Origin: Intestinibacter sp964449895
Lineage (GTDB): Bacteria > Bacillota > Clostridia > Peptostreptococcales > Peptostreptococcaceae
Assembly (NCBI GenBank): GCA_964449895.1
Contig: CAYVBY010000001.1
Location: forward strand, 186,001 to 250,000
Length of the DNA stretch: 64,000 nt
Direction of reading: 5' to 3'
Position numbers and translations under genes: made by a program. Below, in pieces: positions 1 through 7,768 of the stretch (within the stretch, counting starts at the first letter, position 1; each line of letters begins with the position of its first letter). The notes beneath the pieces are model-generated. The model was not told the DNA's origin, made no database searches, and worked only from the letters and a program-made list of their open reading frames with translations.

Positions 1-270
1 GCCTTCTCTTTCATATACAGAAATATATCCACTTGCAATTATTTTAGTTCCATTTTCCAAATTTAGATTTTTATCATAATCTCCTTTAAATACTACACAA
101 TTAATTTTTGAATCTTTATCTTTCATAGATAAATAGACATTTCCACTGCTGTGTATTTTAAAATTTGAAACTTCTCCTTGAATCTTTAAATTATAAAGTA
201 TTGGATCGTTTATTAAAATTCTTTTGATATATGAATTTGCTTCGCTTACTTCTAAAGCTCTTATTTTCAT
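1..270 (-). CDS. xseA: Exodeoxyribonuclease VII large subunit, N-terminal part
   Basis: The first 90 codons are present and the gene runs off the left edge. The start ATG at 270 opens MKIRALEVSEANSYIKRIL, followed by an OB-fold pattern (LKVQGEVSNFKIHSSGNVYL, then a CVVFKGD stretch). This is the usual N-terminal nucleic-acid-binding domain of XseA, which with XseB degrades single-stranded DNA to oligonucleotides in the cytoplasm. It lies 2 bp after the TsaD-like gene in a nusB-containing operon, as in other Firmicutes where xseA follows nusB. Only the N-terminal domain can be judged here; the catalytic part is outside the window. Confidence 0.9.
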   Translation of the reverse strand, partial: MKIRALEVSEANSYIKRILINDPILYNLKIQGEVSNFKIHSSGNVYLSMKDKDSKINCVVFKGDYDKNLNLENGTKIIASGYISVYEREG

Positions 271-272
271 AT

Positions 273-1253
273 TTATTCTCCTAAATTTAGATTTTCAAAT
301 CCTATTAATGCACATCCTACTGCATTATCTGTTGCCAATGAAGCCTCTGGAAAATAGGCTTTTATTTTTAATTTTTTTAATCTATCTGTTACATTTTTAG
401 AAAGATATTTGCTTGCAGATACTCCCCCTACAAATAATACCTCATCTACTTTATACTTTTGAGATAAATAATCAAGAGCTTTAACTATACATCTAGTTAT
501 AGTATCCATAAGCAATTTAGATAAATATTTCTCATCTATATTTTCTTCATTATCTATTATTTTATTTAATTGATTTTCTATTCCAGATAAATTCATAAAA
601 CCTTCTTTAACACTAGTTTTTAATCCTTCTTTTATCTTTTCAGTAAAATTACATGCATTTTTGTCTATGTATTTTCCAGATGGAAACTCATAAGATAGTT
701 TAACTCCTAATCTATCTATAAGTTGTCCAAAACTAACATCTTTTGTTCCTCCTATAATTTCAAAATTATATTTAAAATTATTTTCTCTATTAACTAAAAC
801 AATTTCCATAGTTCCACCAGACATATGAACTGCAATAAATCTATTTTCATTAGATAAATTTTGACCATATAAACTAGCTTTTATGTGATTTTCTTGATGT
901 GTAGTTTCAAAAAAAGGACAATTGTTTGTAGCACTTATAAGTTTAGCTGTATTTTGTCCTACTGTAAAAACAGGCATATAAGAACCCTCAACTGGTCTTG
1001 GTTTTGATGATGCACAAATGCCTATTATATTATAGTTTTTTAATTTATCAGCTATATTTTCACTTATTTTTCCTAAATTTGATACATGTTGAAAAACACC
1101 TTCACTTTGTCTTAGTCCTTTTTCACCTTTTTCTACTTTAAGCATAATTTTTTCATTTAAAATAATTTTTTTACTTAAAGAGATAGCTGCTATAGAAGTT
1201 GTATAGCAGCTAGTATCTATTCCTAATATAATATTATTTTGTTTTAATTTCAT
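273..1253 (-). CDS. TsaD-like / O-sialoglycoprotein endopeptidase family protein (ASKHA fold)
   Basis: This 326-residue protein resembles the Kae1/TsaD family. It has an N-terminal ASKHA phosphate-binding segment (GIDTSCYTTS, residues 11-20) and an HQENH metal-ligand motif at 119-123, matching the HxxxH of TsaD. A glycine-rich FVGGVSASKYL segment lies near the C-terminus. TsaD itself makes the t6A modification of tRNA. Clostridia often carry a second, more divergent copy next to nusB, and this gene fits that paralogue by position and by its weak match to the canonical motifs around the HxxxH. It overlaps the end of nusB by 20 bp with no clear ribosome binding site, which suggests translational coupling. 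A t6A role is not shown. Confidence 0.75.
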   Translation of the reverse strand: MKLKQNNIILGIDTSCYTTSIAAISLSKKIILNEKIMLKVEKGEKGLRQSEGVFQHVSNLGKISENIADKLKNYNIIGICASSKPRPVEGSYMPVFTVGQNTAKLISATNNCPFFETTHQENHIKASLYGQNLSNENRFIAVHMSGGTMEIVLVNRENNFKYNFEIIGGTKDVSFGQLIDRLGVKLSYEFPSGKYIDKNACNFTEKIKEGLKTSVKEGFMNLSGIENQLNKIIDNEENIDEKYLSKLLMDTITRCIVKALDYLSQKYKVDEVLFVGGVSASKYLSKNVTDRLKKLKIKAYFPEASLATDNAVGCALIGFENLNLGE

Positions 1254-1746
1254 CTACAACACTTCCTAAAATTCCATTTATAAATTTAGGTGTTTTTTCA
1301 TCACAATATATTTTAGCAAAATCTATAGCTTCATTTATAGAAACTTTATCTGGTATGTTTAAATCTGATAACATTTCTGCTATTGCTGTTTGTATTACTG
1401 CTAAATCTAATTTTGAAAATCTATTTATAGACCAGTTATTTGCATTATTTTCTATTAATTCATTTATATAATCTATCTTTTGTTCTATAACTTTTACCAT
1501 TTCATTTAGATAAACTCTATCTACACATTCATCTAATAAAGTACCTTCAAATTCTATATCATTTTCAGAGTAGTTAAGAACTAATTCTTCATATCTATTG
1601 ATTATGTACTCTTCGTTATTTTTTAAAAAGTTATCCATTTCACTTGCTAAATCAGTTATATCTCCATTTATTATGTGTGTTTGATAAATTAATTTTATTA
1701 AATATTCTCTACTTGTTTCTCTTTGTGCTCTTATGTTTTTTCTCAT
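1234..1746 (-). CDS. nusB: Transcription antitermination protein NusB
   Basis: The 170-residue all-helical NusB-fold protein starts MRKNIRAQRETSREYLIKLIYQ. Its C-terminal half carries the family segment LDLAVIQTAIAEML...INEAIDFAKIYCDEKTPKFINGILG (given here in parts). NusB with NusE (S10) binds boxA RNA and promotes antitermination of rRNA operons. The length is slightly above the usual 130-150 because of an acidic insert between the N-terminal helices and the conserved C-terminus. The start is set by GAGGAGG eight bases upstream. A terminator at 1781-1808 separates it from the Asp23-family gene, so it may have its own promoter or depend on read-through. Confidence 0.92.
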   Translation of the reverse strand: MRKNIRAQRETSREYLIKLIYQTHIINGDITDLASEMDNFLKNNEEYIINRYEELVLNYSENDIEFEGTLLDECVDRVYLNEMVKVIEQKIDYINELIENNANNWSINRFSKLDLAVIQTAIAEMLSDLNIPDKVSINEAIDFAKIYCDEKTPKFINGILGSVVDEIKTK

Positions 1747-1780
1747 TTTTTATCCTCCTCTATTTTACTATGTACATATA

Positions 1781-1808
1781 AAAACCCTCTGATTTTCTCA
1801 GAGGGTTC
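1781..1808 (-). terminator. Rho-independent terminator after the Asp23-family gene
   Basis: An 8-bp perfect stem (CCCTCTGA at 1785-1792, TCAGAGGG at 1798-1805) with a 5-base loop is followed on the minus strand by a T-rich run. It lies 14 bp downstream of the Asp23-family stop codon and upstream of nusB. Confidence 0.8.
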
Positions 1809-1821
1809 TAATTTATATTGC

Positions 1822-2301
1822 TTACTCTGGTATTATTATTTCATCATCTTCATCATTTTCACTTTCTTCTTTAGCTACTTTTTTAGCTTCTTTTGCAAGT
1901 CTCGCTTCTTCTTTTTTAGCAGCTTTTGCAGCTTTAGCTTCTTCCTTTTTAGCTACTTTTGCTTCTTCTTTTGCTTGTTTTTCTTTATAGAAAGTTATTC
2001 CTTGAACATGAACATTTACAACAGATACTTCTAATCCAGTCATTGTTTCTACTGTATTTTTAACATTTTCTTGTACTTTGAAAGCTATATCTGGTATAGA
2101 TGCTCCAAATTCAATATTTATGTAAACATCTAATACTATTTGTTCCTCTTCTATTTGAATTTTAACACCATTATTTTTAAGTAGTTTATCAGTTATAGTA
2201 GTTATTGTCTCTACATTTTCAACCTCTAAAGCTGCTAATCCTGCAATTGTCACTATAACATCGTTTGATATTTTAACTTGTCCTAAATTATTATTTTCCA
2301 T
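1822..2301 (-). CDS. Asp23/Gls24 (YqhY-type) envelope stress protein with charged tail
   Basis: Residues 1-115 form an Asp23/Gls24 domain (IAGLAALEVENVETI; VDVYINIEFGASIPDIAFKVQENVK; VVNVHVQGITFYKE). The remaining 45 residues are a low-complexity Lys/Ala/Glu tail ending in acidic residues. Its position between spoIIIAH and nusB matches B. subtilis yqhY, where the family is linked to membrane and fatty-acid metabolism; the exact role is unsettled. A second Asp23-family protein without the tail is encoded at 28408-28758. The KEEAKAAKAAKKEEA-type repeats are probably helical and may contact acidic or nucleic partners, but that is inference. The terminator at 1781-1808 ends this unit. Confidence 0.85.
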   Translation of the reverse strand: MENNNLGQVKISNDVIVTIAGLAALEVENVETITTITDKLLKNNGVKIQIEEEQIVLDVYINIEFGASIPDIAFKVQENVKNTVETMTGLEVSVVNVHVQGITFYKEKQAKEEAKVAKKEEAKAAKAAKKEEARLAKEAKKVAKEESENDEDDEIIIPE

Positions 2302-2508
2302 GATATACTACCCCCTATTTTAGGTTATTATTTATTATATAATATCAAATACTTATATAATTTGCAAGAATAAGACTTTATTAAAGTTAATTAACATTAT
2401 TCAATATTTAATATATTAATTACACAAATTATATAAAACTAGTATATATAACTATTATATCCCTATACCTATAAAATTATTCTTATATACATTAAATTTT
2501 AATATAAA

Positions 2509-3150
2509 TTATCGATTATTTGTAAGTCTAATATTTTCACGTGCTATATCTGTTTGAGAATATATTAAATCAAATATTTTTATTGCGTCATTTTGAGTTA
2601 TGTTTTCCATATTTACAACTACATTTACTTTTCCTTCATTTATGTAAACAATTGAATCTTCATATCCTTTTGCAACTAATAAATTTTCTATTTGCAATTC
2701 TTTATCAGCATCTTTTACCATTTGAACCTTCATATTAGATGCCTCTGATTTTGCTTGATCTGTAGTAGATGGATTATTTATTATTTCATTTAACTTTTCA
2801 CTTAATTCTTGTCTTTGTTTTTCTCTACTCATCTTCATATCTACTATATATGTCTTACTTTTTATATTTTCCTTTGAATTTAATGCCTCTTCTATTTCTT
2901 TATTAGTTTCTTTTGCCAAACTTTCTACTGATTCATCAGTAACATTTTTTTGACCTTCTATACTATCGACAAGTACATTTTCTTCATCAGATAAATTTTT
3001 CTCTATTTGTGCTTCTTCATATGCCTTAAATTCTTCAGAAACACTTAGTGCAGATTCTTTACTTAATTGATAATTAGCTACACCAACTGCAACTAACATC
3101 ATGCTCAAGGATAAAACTACAAATCCTCTATTTTTATAATTAAATTTCAT
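2509..3150 (-). CDS. spoIIIAH: Stage III sporulation protein AH
   Basis: This 213-residue protein has one N-terminal membrane segment (about residues 9-26), a charged linker and a C-terminal YscJ/FliF-like ring-building domain (QIENLLVAKGYEDSIVYINE...VNVVVNMENITQNDAIKIFD). In endospore formers SpoIIIAH in the mother-cell membrane binds SpoIIQ from the forespore and forms the SpoIIIA-SpoIIQ channel needed for late forespore gene expression. It is the last gene of the spoIIIA operon. The 207 bp after it (2302-2508) are AT-rich and separate it from the Asp23-family gene; no clear hairpin was seen there. Confidence 0.93.
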   Translation of the reverse strand: MKFNYKNRGFVVLSLSMMLVAVGVANYQLSKESALSVSEEFKAYEEAQIEKNLSDEENVLVDSIEGQKNVTDESVESLAKETNKEIEEALNSKENIKSKTYIVDMKMSREKQRQELSEKLNEIINNPSTTDQAKSEASNMKVQMVKDADKELQIENLLVAKGYEDSIVYINEGKVNVVVNMENITQNDAIKIFDLIYSQTDIARENIRLTNNR

Positions 3151-3171
3151 AAAATCCCTCCATATTTAATA

Positions 3172-3729
3172 TTATTTGGCATAAATTTGAACTTGATGTC
3201 CTGATATTTGAAGTGCTGTCTGAACAGCCTCATATAAAGTTTCTTTAACTTGCGGATTACTTGCACCACTTGATACAACTAATACTCCTTTAATTTTAGC
3301 TTCTTTAGTCTTTATTATTACTGGATTTGAAGAATCTGATGTTACCATAGTTTTATTTTCACTAAAAGTTTCTACTGTTCTTTCTCCTCCTGAAGAATCA
3401 GTTTCTGAAGTAGTTTCCTTAGTTGAATTTGAATTGTATGCAGGCTCTATTTCCTCACTATTGTCATAAGTTATCATAACAGATACATCTCCTGCTCCAT
3501 TTATCTCCTTTAAAATACTAGTAAGTCTTTTTTCTAAATCATCATTTTTTTCAGCTATAGAGGCTTCTTCATCTATATTTATATTTTGAGTTGTATCTTC
3601 TAAGTTTTCTTGATCTTTACTTTGAATTAAATTAATTACAATCAAACTTAAAATACATATTAAACCCAGAGATAATAATATTATAAATTTTTTCTTTTCC
3701 TCATTATCAAATTTTAAATTTTTAAACAT
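3172..3729 (-). CDS. spoIIIAG: Stage III sporulation protein AG
   Basis: Starting at the ATG at 3729, which follows AGGAGAG at 5-base spacing, the protein is 185 residues (MFKNLKFDNEEKKKFIILL). A longer reading to 3762 overlaps spoIIIAF and lacks a binding site. One membrane segment (about residues 18-36) is followed by an acidic, Ser/Thr-rich region. The ring-building domain then begins KRLTSILKEINGAGDVSVMITY and ends VKETLYEAVQTALQISGHQVQIYAK (in parts). SpoIIIAG forms a large oligomeric ring in the mother-cell membrane as part of the engulfment channel. Confidence 0.92.
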   Translation of the reverse strand: MFKNLKFDNEEKKKFIILLSLGLICILSLIVINLIQSKDQENLEDTTQNINIDEEASIAEKNDDLEKRLTSILKEINGAGDVSVMITYDNSEEIEPAYNSNSTKETTSETDSSGGERTVETFSENKTMVTSDSSNPVIIKTKEAKIKGVLVVSSGASNPQVKETLYEAVQTALQISGHQVQIYAK

Positions 3730-3739
3730 AGTTTCTCTC

Positions 3740-4282
3740 CTAATCAATTTCAATTTTATCAATTGATACTTCTAATATTTTTATCAAGTCGTCTTTTAAG
3801 TTTTCTTTATCCTCTTTATAAAGATTATTATTTTTAAAAACTTCTTTTTCACTTTGATTATCTTTATTATCCTTTTCAGTAAGTAATTTATCTTCTTGCA
3901 TTTTTTTTATTTTTAAACTCTCTATATCTCTACCATTAAAATCTAAATCCTCTATTTTGTATCCGTATTCATCTAATTTTAGTTGTATTACTTCTTTTAA
4001 GTTTTCTTCATATTCTTGATTTAAATTACTATCTTCAGTTGAAATCTCCTTGCTTGCTTCTATATATTTTTTATTGTATTCAGTCATAGATTTTAAAATA
4101 GTATCTTCTAAAGATTTTTCATTTGAAATATAACCTACAATTGGTGAAATTACTATAAAAACAAAAATAAGATTAGATACTAAATTAATATATGGCTTTA
4201 GTTTTCCTTTTGGAAGTATCATATCTACTATATTTACAAGAAAAGCACCTATCAAAATACACATTATCCAATTTTTAATAAT
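3740..4282 (-). CDS. spoIIIAF: Stage III sporulation protein AF, probable ATT start
   Basis: From the first ATG (4264) the protein is 174 residues with two N-terminal membrane segments and a long charged cytoplasmic or forespore-side tail. However, the strong ribosome binding site GGAGGTG (4287-4293) is 24 bases from that ATG. In the same frame three ATT codons (4277-4285) sit 3, 6 and 9 bases from it, followed by AAA AAT TGG ATA. Starting at the middle ATT adds IKNWI-type residues before MCILIGAFLVN, which completes the first helix as expected for the family. The coordinates use that ATT; the choice is inference. The gene is required for the SpoIIIA complex. Confidence 0.85.
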   Translation of the reverse strand: MIKNWIMCILIGAFLVNIVDMILPKGKLKPYINLVSNLIFVFIVISPIVGYISNEKSLEDTILKSMTEYNKKYIEASKEISTEDSNLNQEYEENLKEVIQLKLDEYGYKIEDLDFNGRDIESLKIKKMQEDKLLTEKDNKDNQSEKEVFKNNNLYKEDKENLKDDLIKILEVSIDKIEID

Positions 4283-4319
4283 AATTCACCTCCATTAAAA
4301 GATCTTTATTTAAGAAATG

Positions 4320-5507
4320 TTAGGAAACTGCACTAATTGAAGTTAATATTCCAATAGTTACAAAAAACATTATAAGAAGTGCTAAGATACAAACTAAAAT
4401 TATAGTCATAAGCTTTGATGTTTCATCCATAAATTTCGAAATATTTGCCTCTCCTATAGGCTCTACTATAGCAGCCCCTATTTTATAAACTAAAATCACA
4501 GAAAATATTTTTATAACAGGTATTAAACAAACTCCTATTAATATTAATAATCCTATTACTCCAAATATATTTTTTATTAAAAATGAAGAAGACAATAATA
4601 TATCCATTGAATCAGATATAAAATTCCCTATAACAGGAATAAAACTTCCAACAGCAAATTTGGCACTTTTCACCGTGAATTTATCAAAGGTTGTAACATA
4701 TAATCCCTGAACTGATACAATCCCCAAATAAACTGTAAATACAAATCCTATAAGAATAATATTTAATTTCTTAATTAAATCATTAAATTTATCTAATTTT
4801 ATATTTTCAGATAAATTATTTATAACTAATACACAAAATCCCAAAGTAATTAAAACAAATATGACATTTTTAAAAAGTAAGTTTATTATAGATATACCAC
4901 CTATGAATACTGGTGATAATGTAGCTGACGTGACTGCAAGACCGCCTATTGCAATTAATGATAAAAGTATTGGAAATAATATATTTATAATGCCTATAAT
5001 TGTATCTACAGTATTATATGCTATTTCTAAAACATCTTTAAAATTTATCATTACTAAAGTTACCATTGTTATAAAAATTATATAATTGATTACTTTTGTT
5101 ATACTTCCCGAAGAAAAAGAATTTTCAAGACTTTTTAATATTGAAGATAATAATGCTAGAACAATTATTATTGTGATTACTTTTAAGCTTGTACTTAATT
5201 GAGTTAAAATTAAAGATTTTACATTTTCTAAATTGATTAAATCTGTAACCTGAACATCTCCTTTTATTAAATCTTTTACAAATACTTTTAAATCTAAATC
5301 CCTAAAAACTTCATTTTTTTTTATATATTCCTCCAATTGATCTATCTTTATTTTTTCTAACTGGCTACTTATATAATTTTCAGTTGTTTCATTTGATATT
5401 TGGTAATCTTTTTCTTCTAATTGTTGTGGTGAATAAGAAAAACTGATATTGTATGTACAGATTATAAAAAATAAAGATAGTAATAATGCTTTTAATTTAT
5501 TTTTCAT
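4320..5507 (-). CDS. spoIIIAE: Stage III sporulation protein AE
   Basis: This 395-residue polytopic membrane protein begins with a signal-like segment (MKNKLKALLLSLFFIICTYN). A soluble helical region follows (about 30-100), then seven or so hydrophobic segments, including the conserved stretch VAGSFIPVIGNFISDSMDIL-like (here FAVGSFIPVIGNFISDSMD). SpoIIIAE is the largest integral component of the SpoIIIA transenvelope complex and may form the mother-cell membrane gate or permease. The start follows AGGAGAAAAATT. Its place between AD and AF is the standard operon order. Length is normal for the family. Confidence 0.94.
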   Translation of the reverse strand: MKNKLKALLLSLFFIICTYNISFSYSPQQLEEKDYQISNETTENYISSQLEKIKIDQLEEYIKKNEVFRDLDLKVFVKDLIKGDVQVTDLINLENVKSLILTQLSTSLKVITIIIVLALLSSILKSLENSFSSGSITKVINYIIFITMVTLVMINFKDVLEIAYNTVDTIIGIINILFPILLSLIAIGGLAVTSATLSPVFIGGISIINLLFKNVIFVLITLGFCVLVINNLSENIKLDKFNDLIKKLNIILIGFVFTVYLGIVSVQGLYVTTFDKFTVKSAKFAVGSFIPVIGNFISDSMDILLSSSFLIKNIFGVIGLLILIGVCLIPVIKIFSVILVYKIGAAIVEPIGEANISKFMDETSKLMTIILVCILALLIMFFVTIGILTSISAVS

Positions 5508-5517
5508 AATTTTTCTC

Positions 5518-5904
5518 CTAAGGTATTATACTGATTATGGAGTCTAAAATAGATAAAAGTATTGGAAAAGACATACTCATAATTATTATTTTGCCTCCAA
5601 ATTCCAATTTGGAAGCAATATTACTTTCTCCACAATCTTTGCAAAGAGATATGGCAAACTCCATTATATATGCTATTCCAATTAATTTTATTATTAAAGA
5701 TATGTACATAGATGGAATATCTGCCCTTTGTGCCAAATCATTTATTTGTTCAACTATAAAATTCAACTTTAAAAGTACAGATAATAAAATTACAACTCCT
5801 GCTGTTATTGCAATAAAATTTGAAAATTCTGGTCTATCCTTTTTTATAACTAAGCAGAGTATAGTTGATACTATGGCAATGCCAACTATTTGCATTATTT
5901 CCAA
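5518..5904 (-). CDS. spoIIIAD: Stage III sporulation protein AD
   Basis: This 128-residue integral membrane protein (MEIMQIVGIAIVSTILCLVIKKDRPEF...) has three to four hydrophobic segments and the family signature CGESNIASKLEFGGKIIIM. SpoIIIAD belongs to the same small family as SpoIIIAC; both are thought to form part of the membrane core of the SpoIIIA machine. It is spaced 32 bp from spoIIIAC and 10 bp from spoIIIAE. Length is as expected. Confidence 0.94.
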   Translation of the reverse strand: MEIMQIVGIAIVSTILCLVIKKDRPEFSNFIAITAGVVILLSVLLKLNFIVEQINDLAQRADIPSMYISLIIKLIGIAYIMEFAISLCKDCGESNIASKLEFGGKIIIMSMSFPILLSILDSIISIIP

Positions 5905-5936
5905 AATATCACCTCCATATCTTTTTTCTTTTGCAA

Positions 5937-6143
5937 CTAATAAAGTTTAAACATCGTTCTCACAGTATTAAATAATTCACTTACTTCCCCAATTACAAGA
6001 CTTAACACTATAATAACCCCTGCAAGTGTTGTAAGTGTTGCCCAGTCACTTCTATCTACCTTTCCTAAAATCATATTTAAAACAGATATTAAAATGCCAA
6101 CTCCTGCTACTTTAAATATCAACGCTATATCCATACATACCAT
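5937..6143 (-). CDS. spoIIIAC: Stage III sporulation protein AC
   Basis: This 68-residue two-helix membrane protein (IALIFKVAGVGILISVLNMIL, then a GVIIVLSLVIGEVSELF helix) matches SpoIIIAC in length and pattern. It is expressed with the rest of the operon in the mother cell and is part of the SpoIIIA membrane core. It lies 3 bp from the spoIIIAB stop codon. The start at 6143 follows TAGGAGATGG. Confidence 0.93.
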   Translation of the reverse strand: MVCMDIALIFKVAGVGILISVLNMILGKVDRSDWATLTTLAGVIIVLSLVIGEVSELFNTVRTMFKLY

Positions 6144-6146
6144 CTC

Positions 6147-6668
6147 CTAAATTAAAATTATCCCTATACAAATTCCACTGAATGTAATCAGTTTTTTATA
6201 GAGATTTCCTTTATTTTTTATTTCCTCCTTACTTTCTATTGTAAGTTTCTTAAGATTTTCTACCGTTAAATCAATAAATCTTTCTTGTGATGAAATTTCA
6301 CTTTTTCCCAAAGATAAAATTAATTTTTTTAATTCTTCTATTTCTTTTCCCTTTAAACAAGTTTTGTTATATAAAAGTTCTATATTTTCATCTAAAATAT
6401 CCTCTATTCTTCTTCCATCTTCTTTTGAAATTGAATCTGCTAATAATAAAAAGAACTCTTTAAAATCGTATTCTTCTTTGCTTGAAATATTTCTAAAGAT
6501 TTCCTCTAAGGTGTACATTCCAAACGATAAATCCATTCTAATTATTTCTAACACTCTAATTAAATCATTTAATTGTTTATGCCTTTTTATGTATCTTTTA
6601 GATATTTCTTCCCCCATTAAATAGCTACAACCTATTAATATTCCTATAAAAACAATTTTAATCTGCAA
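6147..6668 (-). CDS. spoIIIAB: Stage III sporulation protein AB
   Basis: This 173-residue protein has an N-terminal hydrophobic segment (MQIKIVFIGILIGCSYLMGE), a helical middle and a C-terminal membrane segment (LITFSGICIGIILI). This is the SpoIIIAB architecture, which is distantly related to type II/IV secretion GspF-like proteins. It is thought to link the ATPase SpoIIIAA to the membrane channel. The gene overlaps the end of spoIIIAA by 11 bp, so translation is likely coupled. Confidence 0.93.
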   Translation of the reverse strand: MQIKIVFIGILIGCSYLMGEEISKRYIKRHKQLNDLIRVLEIIRMDLSFGMYTLEEIFRNISSKEEYDFKEFFLLLADSISKEDGRRIEDILDENIELLYNKTCLKGKEIEELKKLILSLGKSEISSQERFIDLTVENLKKLTIESKEEIKNKGNLYKKLITFSGICIGIILI

Positions 6669-7623
6669 AATACCATCTCTTTTCTTTTAAATCATAAATT
6701 TTTTCTACTGTCCCTGGACCTTTTTGAGAAGATAATATTATAGCTTTTCTAAATAAATCCCCATCTAATAAGTTTTTTAATTCCTTTCTATTTCGCACAT
6801 CTTCAATAGAATCTCCATGTACTGTTGTAATTAGACTCACTCCTCCATTTAAAGCAGTATATAAAGCTTTTATTTCATTTTCATTACCTATTTCATCTGT
6901 CACTATAATATCTGGAGACATAGATCTTAAAACCATTATTATCCCTAAATCTTTTGGACAAGTTTCTAATATATCTGTCCTAATTCCTACATCTAGTTGA
7001 GAAACGCCTAAGTAAGATCCACCTATTTCATTTCTCTCATCTATCAAAGCTATTTTTGCACCATTAAAATTATAATTTTTATTTCCATCACTCAAATTTC
7101 TCACAATATCTCTAAGTAAAGTTGTTTTCCCACATTGTGGAGGAGAAATAATTATAGTATTGTTTATTTGATTTTTATTTTTTATAATATGTCCCAATAT
7201 TTTTTTTGAACACCCCTTAACTTCCCTAGATATTCTTATATTTAGAGAAGAAATATGTTTTATATTTTTTACTTGTCCTTTTTCTACTATAACTTTTCCA
7301 ACTATGCCTATTCTATGACCACCTCTAAGTGTTATAAATCCCTTTTTTATGTCATCCATAAAAGAATGTATAGAATATTTACATATAATTTGAAATGTAT
7401 CTTCAATATCTTCTTTAGTTACTATATAAGCATTTTTCATATTTAAATCTAGACAATTTTCCTTATCATTATAGAAATAATCTTTTAAGTTTCCATTTAC
7501 TATTAAAGGTTTATTTGTTCTAAGTCTTATTTCTTCTATATCGATATTTACATTTTTTAAGCAATTTATTTTTTTTCTTAGATTTATTGAAAGTGAATTA
7601 ATAATTTCATCTGGAAGTTTCAT
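6658..7623 (-). CDS. spoIIIAA: Stage III sporulation protein AA, secretion-type ATPase
   Basis: This 321-residue cytoplasmic ATPase has an N-terminal domain with GFITLRGGHRIGIVGK. A Walker A motif (ISPPQCGKTTLLRDI) lies near residue 165, a Walker B/Asp box (VTDEIGNE) near 235, and an ALNGGVSLITTVHG sensor-like motif follows. It belongs to the type II/IV secretion ATPase group and powers the SpoIIIA-SpoIIQ complex during engulfment. It is the first gene of the operon, with AAGGAGG before the ATG. A possible sigma-E promoter is at 7685-7716. Confidence 0.95.
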   Translation of the reverse strand: MKLPDEIINSLSINLRKKINCLKNVNIDIEEIRLRTNKPLIVNGNLKDYFYNDKENCLDLNMKNAYIVTKEDIEDTFQIICKYSIHSFMDDIKKGFITLRGGHRIGIVGKVIVEKGQVKNIKHISSLNIRISREVKGCSKKILGHIIKNKNQINNTIIISPPQCGKTTLLRDIVRNLSDGNKNYNFNGAKIALIDERNEIGGSYLGVSQLDVGIRTDILETCPKDLGIIMVLRSMSPDIIVTDEIGNENEIKALYTALNGGVSLITTVHGDSIEDVRNRKELKNLLDGDLFRKAIILSSQKGPGTVEKIYDLKEKRWYFAD

Positions 7624-7684
7624 AAATATATCCTCCTTAACTTGTTTATAAATATATATTTATTTAATTTAAAATTTATTACTA

Positions 7685-7716
7685 CAAGTATGAGAAAATA
7701 TTTATTTTAAATATAC
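7685..7716 (-). promoter_or_regulatory. Possible sigma-E promoter of the spoIIIA operon
   Basis: On the minus strand GTATATTT (7709-7716) is followed after 16 bases by CATACTTG (7685-7692), about 60 bp before the spoIIIAA start. These resemble the sigma-E consensus boxes GHATANNT and CATACANT, although spacing is two bases longer than usual. spoIIIA is a known sigma-E operon in B. subtilis and C. difficile. Confidence 0.4.
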
Positions 7717-7735
7717 TAATATAGATTTTTTTAAT

Positions 7736-7768
7736 AAAAAAACTCTCTTCATTTAAGAAGAGAGTTTT
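7736..7768 (-). terminator. Terminator overlapping the end of the CobW-family gene
   Basis: A 9-bp stem (ACTCTCTTC at 7742-7750, GAAGAGAGT at 7757-7765) with a 6-base loop is followed by a T run on the minus strand. The stop codon (7749-7751) lies inside the hairpin, so the last five codons form one arm. Confidence 0.85.

Noticed and set aside
1860..1985. Apparent DNA repeat array (AGCTTCTTC-like)
   Set aside because: It is the codon repetition of the Lys/Ala/Glu tail of the Asp23-family protein, not an intergenic repeat.
1723..2034. Plus-strand Phe/Ser-rich frame over the Asp23-family gene
   Set aside because: It is antisense to the Lys/Ala/Glu-rich tail and the composition is that of a shadow frame; no binding site.
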